DNA from: Spirochaetota bacterium
GTDB taxonomy: Bacteria > Spirochaetota > UBA4802 > UBA5550
Direction: 5' to 3'
DNA length: 48,480 nt
Assembly: GCA_009787025.1 (NCBI GenBank)
Contig: WRGT01000068.1
Span: 1 to 48,480 of the forward strand
Of the stretch, positions 42,580 to 48,480 are shown piece after piece. Both the position numbers and the translations under genes were made by a program. The notes beneath the pieces were generated by a model that saw only the letters and a list, made by a program, of their open reading frames with translations, was not told where the DNA came from and did no database searches. How positions within the stretch are numbered: the first letter of the stretch is position 1; each line of letters begins with the position of its first letter.

Positions 42580-43776
42580 ATGTCAAAAAAAGAAGTGGTA
42601 ATAATTTCCGGTTGCAGAACGCCTATTGGATCTTTTGGACAATCTTTAAAAAGCATGAAGGCTTTTGAGCTTGCGGCTATAGTTATGAATGAAGCCCTTA
42701 AACGAGCCAATATCAAGGGTGAAATGCTTGATGATGTTATTTTCGGAGATTGTATTCAAACCAGCGAAGAGGCTAATACAGCCCGTACGGCAATGCTTAA
42801 GGCCGGTATCCCTGTAGAAGTTCCTGCTACAACAATTCAAAGACAGTGCGCGTCAGGTATGCAGGCGACTATTTTTGCATCACAGCAGATAATTGCAGGA
42901 GATTCGGATTTTGTTTTAGCCGGTGGTACCGAATCAATGAGTAATGCCCCCTATGTGCTTAAAAATGCAAGATGGGGACAAAGACTTCAACATGGAGAAA
43001 TGACCGACAGCATGTGGGAGTTATTGCACTCAGGCAGTCCTCTTCTTGGGAAAGGTTATATTATGGGAGAAACAGCAGAGAATCTTGCAAAAAAATATAA
43101 TATAACTCGTGAAGAGCAGGATCAGCTCGCTTGTGAAAGCCATATGAAGGCTATAGCTGCAATAGATTCAGGCAGGTTTAAAGATGAAATTGTTGAAGTC
43201 CCCATACCGCAGAGAAAAGGCGAACCGAAAATGTTTACAACCGATGAACATCCCAAAAGAGATACAACCTTAAAATCTCTAGCGAAATTAAGTCCGGCAT
43301 TTGACAAGAACGGCACAGTAACTGCCGGAACATCATCAGGAATAAACGACGGCGCTGCTGCAATGGTGCTTACATCAATGGAGAAAGCTAAGGAGATAGG
43401 AGCAAAACCTTTGGCAAAAATTGCAGCTAATGCAATTGCAGGCTGTGAACCTCACCTAATGGGTATTGGACCAGTCCCTGCAATAAAAAAACTTTTAGCA
43501 AAAACAGGCTTGACCATTAAGGATATAGACCTTTTTGAAATAAATGAAGCTTTTGCATCTCAATACATTGCATGTGAAAAAGAATTAGGGCTTGACAGAA
43601 CAATTGTGAATGTCAATGGGGCAGGAATAGCTCTTGGTCATCCTGTCGGATGTACAGGCGCCAGAATAATTATCTCTTTAATGTATGAGCTAAAAAATAG
43701 AAACAAAAAGTTAGGAATTGCATCACTCTGTGTGGGCGGCGGCATGGGCGCAGCAGTTTTAATAGAAAGTATTTAA
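42580..43776 (+). CDS. Acetyl-CoA acetyltransferase (thiolase)
   Basis: A 398-residue thiolase that joins two acetyl-CoA to acetoacetyl-CoA or cleaves 3-ketoacyl-CoA. Active-site Cys90 lies in IQRQCASGMQA; the substrate-loop NEAFASQY, the catalytic His in GIALGHPVGCTGAR and the second Cys384 in SLCVGGGMGAA are present. TGGTESMS (here AGGTESMSNAPY) is conserved. AAGGAG precedes the ATG. No other beta-oxidation or butyrate gene is adjacent, so the direction of use is open. Confidence 0.95.
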   Translation: MSKKEVVIISGCRTPIGSFGQSLKSMKAFELAAIVMNEALKRANIKGEMLDDVIFGDCIQTSEEANTARTAMLKAGIPVEVPATTIQRQCASGMQATIFASQQIIAGDSDFVLAGGTESMSNAPYVLKNARWGQRLQHGEMTDSMWELLHSGSPLLGKGYIMGETAENLAKKYNITREEQDQLACESHMKAIAAIDSGRFKDEIVEVPIPQRKGEPKMFTTDEHPKRDTTLKSLAKLSPAFDKNGTVTAGTSSGINDGAAAMVLTSMEKAKEIGAKPLAKIAANAIAGCEPHLMGIGPVPAIKKLLAKTGLTIKDIDLFEINEAFASQYIACEKELGLDRTIVNVNGAGIALGHPVGCTGARIIISLMYELKNRNKKLGIASLCVGGGMGAAVLIESI

Positions 43777-43809
43777 TTTTTATTATTAATGAATATTACG
43801 AATGTTTAT

Positions 43810-44050
43810 GTAGGGGCTGTATAATAAGTAACAGGCAATCAGTTACGTTCTTACGTCACTTCAGAGCCGTATTTTAAGTTCACCCGATAGAACAATGTAA
43901 ACTTGCGCGTGGCAATCCAGTAGGATAAATTAAGACTCTGGATTGCCACGCGCAAGTTACACAATCTATACTCAAACATAGTTGAAGCGCTCGCAATGAC
44001 ATAATAATGTACTTGCCGTTTACTCTTGTTACTTATTAGACAGCCCCTAC
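43810..44050. mobile_element. Putative MITE-like element with terminal inverted repeats
   Basis: A 241-bp non-coding element. The left end (43810-43832, starting GTAGGGGCTGT) and the right end (44028-44050, reverse complement) match at 22 of 23 positions. Inside lies a perfect 21-bp inverted repeat (43900-43920 and 43938-43958) around a 17-base loop, containing GGCAATCCAG/CTGGATTGCC. Neither strand has a transposase; an ORF in it is incidental. No clear target duplication is seen. The motif GGCTGTCTAATAAGT resembles the end of the IS481 remnant at 27123. Confidence 0.7.
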
Positions 44051-44072
44051 TGCATTCAGAAAGGAACAAATA

Positions 44073-44990
44073 ATGAAAAAAATCGACAAGGTATATATAT
44101 CCGGACTTGGGGCAGTCGGCGGCGCCTATGGCAGTATATTCTTCAATCACAACCCTGAATCTATAACTGTTATTGCAGACAAAAACCGCATAGCCGGCTA
44201 TCGGAAAAATGGGATTGTTATCAATAACAATATATACCCGTTTAACTATTCATCTACCGAAGAGAAGAACCATAAGGCAGATCTAATCTTAATTGCAGTA
44301 AAGTATCATCAATTAGAACAGGCGCTTAAAGACATTAAAAATTTTGTAAAAGAAGATACCATTATTTTATCGCTGCTAAACGGCATAACAAGTGAAGAGA
44401 TAACAGGTAAAATGTATGGAGAGGACAAGGTTCTTCATTCATTCGTTGTCGGTATTGATTCTGTGCGTGAAGATACAAAGATAAATTTCAGCAACATAGG
44501 AAAGTTATTCTTTGGAACTAATGCAGAGAATCTTAAATACAAGGTTGATGCGGTAAAAGATTTTTTTGACAAGACAGGCGTTCCGTATATTGTACCGCAA
44601 GATATAATCCGGGAATTATGGTGGAAGTTTATGATGAATGTGGGACTTAATCAGGTATCGGCAATATTGAATGCAGGCTATGGAGTATTTCAAAGCATTA
44701 AAGAGTCCCGCGATCTGATGGAGTCCGCATCAATGGAGGTTGTCTATATCGCCGAAAAAGCAGGGATAAATCTAAGCAGAGATGATATTTCAAAGTGCTT
44801 TGAAATTATTAATACGCTGTCGCCGGCAGGCGAGACGTCAATGCTTCAGGATATTAAGGCAAGGCGCAAAACAGAGGTCGAGATGTTTTCGGGGACAGTA
44901 ATAGAGCTTGGGGAAAAGTATAATATCAATACCCCTGTAAATAATATGTTGTTTAAGATGATTAAAACGCTTGAACAAATGAACAATTAA
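44073..44990 (+). CDS. Ketopantoate reductase-like (ApbA/PanE family) protein
   Basis: A 305-residue NADP-dependent 2-dehydropantoate 2-reductase family protein. The Rossmann start is KVYISGLGAVGGAYGSIF (GxGxxG), followed by LILIAVKYHQLEQALKDI, the usual VKxxQ segment; the C-terminal helical domain has LWWKFMMNVGLNQVSAI with the Lys and Asn that bind substrate, and ETSMLQDIKARRKTEVEMFSGTVI, which is typical. In pantothenate synthesis the enzyme reduces ketopantoate; several paralogues have other substrates. It starts 22 bases after the MITE-like element, with GAAAGGA before the ATG. Confidence 0.88.
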   Translation: MKKIDKVYISGLGAVGGAYGSIFFNHNPESITVIADKNRIAGYRKNGIVINNNIYPFNYSSTEEKNHKADLILIAVKYHQLEQALKDIKNFVKEDTIILSLLNGITSEEITGKMYGEDKVLHSFVVGIDSVREDTKINFSNIGKLFFGTNAENLKYKVDAVKDFFDKTGVPYIVPQDIIRELWWKFMMNVGLNQVSAILNAGYGVFQSIKESRDLMESASMEVVYIAEKAGINLSRDDISKCFEIINTLSPAGETSMLQDIKARRKTEVEMFSGTVIELGEKYNINTPVNNMLFKMIKTLEQMNN

Positions 44991-45032
44991 AATATTTTTA
45001 GTCGAATTTTGAAATTTAACAGGGAGAGCCTT

Positions 45033-45473
45033 ATGGAAAAAACATTTTACGCCGGATGGAAAGATATGGACTTTAATCAGCACATGAAGAATACGGCCTT
45101 TCTGGAAAAAGCCGATGATATCCGCTTGATGTTTTTTGTTGAAAACGGTTTTTCAATGAGCGAGTTTTCCCGCATAAAAATCGGTCCTGTAGTCTTTAAA
45201 GACGAAGTAGAATATTTTAAAGAGATAAATCTATTAGATGAAATAAAAATCACTATTGCATCAGGCGGTCTCTCTGACGACGGCAGCCGTTTTATTATCA
45301 GAAACGAATTTTATAACCTTAACGGGAAGATTGCTGCAAGAGTTACCAGTTACTGCACATGGTTAGATCTTAGCGAAAGAAAAGTTACAGTTCCTCCCGA
45401 AAAATTACTCATGGTATTAAAATCTCTGCCAAAAACCGATGATTATAAGGACTTGCCTACGGGCTTAAAATGA
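45033..45473 (+). CDS. Hotdog-fold thioesterase
   Basis: A 146-residue acyl-CoA or acyl-ACP thioesterase-like protein. The start ATG at 45033 has GGGAG upstream; a TTG 24 bases earlier is rejected. The hotdog pattern is clear: YAGWKDMDFNQHMKNTAFLE (catalytic Asp/His loop), VVFKDEVEYFKEINLLDEIKI and ARVTSYCTWLDLSERK. The last residues LPTGLK and the stop are part of a tandem repeat (CCTACGGGCTTAAAATGA), so the tail may have been altered when it arose. It follows the PanE-like gene by 42 bases, likely in one transcript. Confidence 0.85.
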   Translation: MEKTFYAGWKDMDFNQHMKNTAFLEKADDIRLMFFVENGFSMSEFSRIKIGPVVFKDEVEYFKEINLLDEIKITIASGGLSDDGSRFIIRNEFYNLNGKIAARVTSYCTWLDLSERKVTVPPEKLLMVLKSLPKTDDYKDLPTGLK

Positions 45474-45620
45474 TCTATTTCTTTGACTTAAATAGACATT
45501 GGAGGCAGAATGCCTCCCCTACGGGCTTAAAATGATCTATTTCTTTTGACTTAAATAGACATTGGAGGCAGAATGCCTCCCCTACGGGCTTAAAATGATC
45601 TATTTCTTTTGACTTAAATA
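45456..45620. repeat. 62/63-bp tandem repeat covering both convergent gene ends
   Basis: Units at 45456-45517 (62 bp, one T shorter) and 45518-45580 (63 bp), then a 40-bp partial copy 45581-45620. Each unit begins CCTACGGGCTTAAAATGA, the end of the thioesterase gene, continues with TCTATTTCTTTTGACTTAAA, the reverse of the EamA gene's end, and finishes with GGAGGCAGAATGCCTCC, a 7-bp hairpin of the GTAGGGG family (45501-45517, 45564-45580). The hairpins may terminate transcription in both directions. Confidence 0.9.
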
Positions 45621-46484
45621 TACTCCGGCAAAAATTAAACCGCAGCCGCAGTACTGCATAATATTCATATTTTCACCAAGAAATATCCAGCTGAAAAATA
45701 TTGTAAAAACAGGTATAAGATTAGTAAATGCCGCTGCCGTACTTGCTCTGATTTTGCTCACACCTACGCTAAAAAGACCGTATCCGCCGATTGTAACAAC
45801 AGCGCCAAGATATACAATGCCGAGAATCGGCAGAGCAACAAATTCTTTGGGAAATCCTCCGCCTTCAATTAAAGCTAACGGAAGAAAAAAAATTGAACCT
45901 ACAAAGGATAGAACTGCAGTAAGAAAAAATGGGTCATATCTTGCGCTGAGCCTTTTAAGTAAAATCGTATATCCTGTGGCGCAGATCATTGCGCAAAATT
46001 CTAAAAAATTTCCCAGTACAGGTTCAGGCGCGCTTGCCGTTACTTCGCTGTATATGCTCAAGATAACAGCCCCGGATACTGCAACAAAAAATCCTAACCA
46101 TGTTAGTACGGTTGTTTTTTCTTTCAGTATAAAGAACGCAGCAATTGCAACAAGTATTGGAAGGGTTGATGTAATCATTCCTGCCTGTGATGCCGCAGTT
46201 TTAGTAATTGCCATAGCTTCAAAGATAAAATAGAGGCATGGCTCAAATACTGCCATTAAAAGCAGAAGAATATAGTCGCCCCTTTTGTAACTGCATTTTT
46301 TCCATAATTTTTTTATAACAAAGAGGAAGATCAATGATGCAATAATCATCCTCCCCCATATAACAAACATGGGACCATATATTTTAAATGTAGCCTTAAG
46401 TACAACAAATGATGTAGCCCATATTATCATTGCCAAAATGAGCGCTATTGTTGCCTTTATATCGGTTTTTTCAATCTTTTCCAT
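45600..46484 (-). CDS. EamA-family (DMT superfamily) transporter
   Basis: A 294-residue membrane protein with ten helices arranged as two EamA halves. First half: ALILAMIIWATSFVVLKATF and WGRMIIASLIFLFVI, then AITKTAASQAGMITSTLPIL. Second half from about 150: EFCAMICATGYTILLKRL, LAVVTIGGYGLF-like (here LGAVVTIGGYGLFSVG) and FTNLIPVFTIFFSWIFLGE. These export or import amino acids, sugars or other small metabolites; the substrate is unknown. It converges on the thioesterase gene, sharing the tandem repeat at its 3' end. Confidence 0.92.
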   Translation of the reverse strand: MEKIEKTDIKATIALILAMIIWATSFVVLKATFKIYGPMFVIWGRMIIASLIFLFVIKKLWKKCSYKRGDYILLLLMAVFEPCLYFIFEAMAITKTAASQAGMITSTLPILVAIAAFFILKEKTTVLTWLGFFVAVSGAVILSIYSEVTASAPEPVLGNFLEFCAMICATGYTILLKRLSARYDPFFLTAVLSFVGSIFFLPLALIEGGGFPKEFVALPILGIVYLGAVVTIGGYGLFSVGVSKIRASTAAAFTNLIPVFTIFFSWIFLGENMNIMQYCGCGLIFAGVYLSQKK

Positions 46485-46632
46485 TTATCGAGTTTTTCCA
46501 TCTGTTTATTCTCTTTACAGCGTATAATGGCGTACATTAAAATAATTAATTACATTTTTACGCTATTGCTCTACATGTCAAATAATTACATGAAGATGTT
46601 ATAATTTTGCGCCATTTCATTTTGTTTACCTG

Positions 46633-47853
46633 TTACACCATTGACAGCGGGATAATATAGTTCTTTTCATCAAGCTGCAACAAATCATTGGCAAGACAGA
46701 CAATGCCGCCTTCGCCTATATTGACGCCCTTAATATCATCAAGCATATCAAAACTCTTGATATCCCTTTCGTCAGGTTCGGCTTTTGTTTTGATCTCAAT
46801 CGGATATAGAGTATTATTTTCGTGGATTAATAAATCAATTTCCTTTTTATTTCCATCCCGTAAAAAATACAAATCCGCTTCTTTCCCCGCATTTGTATAG
46901 CTTTTGAGTATCTCCGAAACAACAAAGCTTTCAAAAAAGCTGCCGTTATTTGCTCCAATAGACAAATTATCAGAGCTCATCCAACGGGTCAGGTAAGAAG
47001 CCAGACCTATATCCAAAAAATGCAGTTTTGGCGTTTTTACAGCTCTTTTAATCGCGTTGCTGCTATATGGCTTTAACAAATAAACTATTCCGCTTGTTTT
47101 TAATACGGAAAGCCATCTTTTTGCAGTGGTTACACTTATTCCAACATCATTCGCGAGGTTCGCTAAGTTTAACAATTGCCCTGACATGGCCGCGCAGACG
47201 GTCATAAATCTGTAGAAACTGTCTTCGTCAGCGACTTGTGTGAGCGTGCGGACATCACGCTCAATGTAAGTTTTAATATAGTCGGCGTAAAAATCAGCCC
47301 AGTCAAAATCTGCGTTCAATGCGAGTTCGGGAAGGGAGCCGCGATGAATAATCTTCCAAATATCGGGTATGCGTAAATCTGTTTTGTTTGTGCTGCGTTT
47401 TTTTAAGTTTTCTAAGGTCGGTATAAAAGGTTTATTCCAGACCTCACCGTTTATCTCTCTTAGAGACAGCCCTAACAGCTCTAAAATCCCTGCGCGACCG
47501 GCTAAACTTTCCGTAACGTTTTTCATAAGTTCAAAGCTCTGTGAGCCTGTAAGAAAAAAATCGCCCTTATTATGACTATTGTCCAACAGAATTTTTATGT
47601 AATGAAAAATCTCCGGAGCATATTGCACTTCATCAACAAAAATTGGGGGAGGTGTTATATTAAAAAAAGTCGAAGGCGAATTAATCGCGCGGCGTCTGGT
47701 TGGTAAATCGTCGAGGGAAACTTTTGGAATCTGCGGCTTTAAGTTTTCAATTAAAGTGGTTTTCCCAACTTGTCTTGCGCCCGTAACAACAACAGCGCCT
47801 TTCATGTTTGCGCGTTTCAAAACAGCTTCTTCAATATGACGTTTGATATACAT
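46633..47853 (-). CDS. AAA-family ATPase with DUF4143 domain
   Basis: A 406-residue protein: AAA_14 domain (about 15-145) with Walker A TGARQVGKTTL and Walker B PIFVDEVQY plus the sensor FFLTGSQSF; then a winged-helix-like segment (VGISVTTAKRWLSVLKTSGIVYLL) and the C-terminal DUF4143 domain (about 190-375), which includes ADLYFLRDGNKKEIDLLI and PIEIKTKAEP, a PD-(D/E)XK-like pattern. Such proteins are abundant and scattered in bacteria and archaea, with patchy inheritance; role unresolved. Two 15-bp palindromes lie just upstream and may bind a regulator or the protein itself. Confidence 0.92.
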   Translation of the reverse strand: MYIKRHIEEAVLKRANMKGAVVVTGARQVGKTTLIENLKPQIPKVSLDDLPTRRRAINSPSTFFNITPPPIFVDEVQYAPEIFHYIKILLDNSHNKGDFFLTGSQSFELMKNVTESLAGRAGILELLGLSLREINGEVWNKPFIPTLENLKKRSTNKTDLRIPDIWKIIHRGSLPELALNADFDWADFYADYIKTYIERDVRTLTQVADEDSFYRFMTVCAAMSGQLLNLANLANDVGISVTTAKRWLSVLKTSGIVYLLKPYSSNAIKRAVKTPKLHFLDIGLASYLTRWMSSDNLSIGANNGSFFESFVVSEILKSYTNAGKEADLYFLRDGNKKEIDLLIHENNTLYPIEIKTKAEPDERDIKSFDMLDDIKGVNIGEGGIVCLANDLLQLDEKNYIIPLSMV

Positions 47854-47870
47854 GGCAAATCTCCGTTTTT

Positions 47871-47903
47871 ATGTTAATTTAACATGAGATGTTATAATAA
47901 CAT
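47871..47903. promoter_or_regulatory. Twin 15-bp palindromes upstream of the AAA/DUF4143 gene
   Basis: ATGTTAATTTAACAT (47871-47885) and ATGTTATAATAACAT (47889-47903) are both perfect 7+1+7 palindromes sharing the half-site ATGTTA. Their centres are 18 bases apart. They begin 18 bases before the start codon at 47853, the position of a promoter/operator. They look like a pair of binding sites for a dimeric DNA-binding protein. Confidence 0.6.
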
Positions 47904-48182
47904 AAAAAGTCAAGCCTTTTAGAGCAACCGGCGGTTTTTTGCAATCTCCCGCTGCCGCGTTATTTTGTATTATTAAAATTATAATGATTATTATTTGTCA
48001 TTTATCAAACTTGCTTAACTATTTTTGAATATATGTTCTTAAAAAAAATAAAAACAACTTGATGCCGAAGTTTAAAAAAGTTTAACTGTAATATATGAAT
48101 TTAATATAGGAGAATTTTTTTAAAATCCAAATTTTATGATAAATATTTTAATTGACATAAAACTGAAAGCATGGCATAATAA
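47904..48182. other. AT-rich intergenic DNA
   Basis: AT-rich DNA between the palindromes and the 8-bp repeat. No gene, RNA or clear promoter was recognised. The AAA gene's promoter (leftward) should lie in the first part. Confidence 0.5.
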
Positions 48183-48250
48183 TTATCCGTTTATCCGTTT
48201 ATCCGTTTATCCGTTTATCCGTTTATCCGTTTATCCGTTTATCCGTTTAT
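48183..48250. repeat. 8-bp tandem repeat TTTATCCG (about 8.5 copies)
   Basis: TTATCCG at 48183-48189 is followed by seven perfect copies of TTTATCCG (48190-48245) and a partial copy TTTAT. A perfect simple repeat of 8 bases is prone to copy-number change. It lies 200 bases upstream of an exported-protein gene. It is not a CRISPR (no spacers). Confidence 0.95.
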
Positions 48251-48449
48251 TGTAAAACCTTGTCTGCCCTGTAATAATAATTTCAGCAATCATCGTTTTT
48301 ACACTCACACTATCAGTTGCAGGTCCCCAAACTGCGTCTATACTGCGTCAAAAATTTTTAGACTCAATTTTTCTTTATCATAGAAAAAATAATTAATACA
48401 ATAATCAAAAAGGATAATTCCTGTTGATAAAATAAACAAGGAGAAACAC
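48251..48449. other. Upstream region of the last gene, with a possible gene remnant
   Basis: On the minus strand, from about 48340 to the repeat, an open stretch reads AVWGPATDSVSVKTMIAE, then IIITGQTRFYN, which looks protein-like but has no start and is preceded by a stop. It may be the tail of a lost gene. The promoter of the plus-strand gene at 48450 should lie in the last 100 bases. Confidence 0.3.
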
Positions 48450-48480
48450 ATGAAAAAAATTATATTAGCATCATTAATGG
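48450..48480 (+). CDS. Exported protein, first 10 codons only
   Basis: The ATG at 48450 follows AAGGAG (48439-48444) at good spacing. Only MKKIILASLM is visible, the start of a signal peptide. The rest of the gene runs off the right edge, so nothing more can be said. Confidence 0.65.
   Translation, partial: MKKIILASLM

Noticed and set aside
43851-44150. 99-codon minus-strand ORF
   Set aside because: It lies across the MITE-like element and the start of the PanE-like gene. It has no ribosome site, and its codons follow the inverted repeats, so it is incidental.
48183-48250. CRISPR array
   Set aside because: The repeats are 8 bases and directly adjacent, with no spacers and no cas genes nearby.
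1-48480. tRNA or rRNA genes, prophage
   Set aside because: No cloverleaf-like or rRNA-like stretch was recognised while reading. There are no phage structural or integrase genes. A covariance-model scan would be needed to exclude a tRNA.

Overview
The window is AT-rich (roughly one-third G+C by eye) chromosomal DNA from a Gram-negative-type bacterium. It encodes several exported lipoproteins and LysM, FKBP and beta-propeller envelope proteins. The best guess is a member of the Spirochaetota or a close relative. This rests on gene order and content: rpsP-khpA-rimM-trmD-rplS-rnhB followed by FliK-like, FlhB-like and HD-GYP genes and yraN; rpmH-rnpA-yidD-yidC-jag-mnmE; a SpoIIE-type phosphatase next to a HATPase protein; loose lipoboxes; and Ala/Lys-rich LysM lipoproteins. 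The assignment is inference, and no rRNA or tRNA gene was recognised to test it.

Layout. 1-223: 5' end of an RCC1-repeat lipoprotein gene (minus strand). 711-1025: thioredoxin. 1114-8723: a long minus-strand block. Read in its own direction it runs PASTA membrane protein, ribulose-phosphate epimerase, S16, KhpA, RimM, TrmD, L19, RNase HII, FliK-like protein, FlhB-C-like protein, HD-GYP protein and YraN, with short gaps, overlaps and several TTG/GTG starts. 8944-13088: a plus-strand operon of a Mre11/YhaO-like phosphoesterase, a YhaN/SbcC-like coiled-coil membrane protein and a TPR protein; both enzyme-like members have lost key catalytic motifs. 13270-21010: a more accessory stretch with a K+ channel, secreted proteins, a DUF1016 nuclease, the hemC and cobA-hemD porphyrin genes, a DUF3791-DUF3990-DUF3791 toxin-antitoxin-like module and a small repeat protein. 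21137-27105: serC, then the rpmH-to-mnmE cluster (RNase P, membrane insertion, tRNA modification). 27114-32377: an IS481 remnant, a small membrane protein, a beta-propeller protein, LysM and FKBP envelope proteins and an AEC transporter. 32656-35985: a small unknown protein and the three-subunit proton-translocating transhydrogenase. 36186-42486: an HU-like protein, a DUF2157/GDYXXLXY membrane pair and a cNMP-gated SpoIIE phosphatase with its HATPase neighbour. 42580-47853: thiolase, ketopantoate-reductase-like, hotdog thioesterase, EamA transporter and DUF4143 ATPase genes. 48450-end: start of an exported protein.

Several intergenic elements share a GTAGGGG/CCCCTAC core with palindromic stems whose sequence differs from copy to copy while pairing is kept (1055, 8751, 27756, 43810-44050, 45501, 45564). 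Two sit exactly at the ends of convergent genes. One supplies the stop codons of both flanking genes; another is a 62/63-bp tandem duplication that includes the 3' ends of both neighbours. A 241-bp element with 23-bp terminal inverted repeats and a 21-bp internal hairpin looks like a MITE.

The most unusual coding content is the degenerate YhaO/YhaN-like pair with its TPR partner. Next come the HD-GYP protein with an ID instead of HD motif inside a translation operon, and the DUF3990 module. All functions are inferred from sequence motifs read by eye; no database search was possible.
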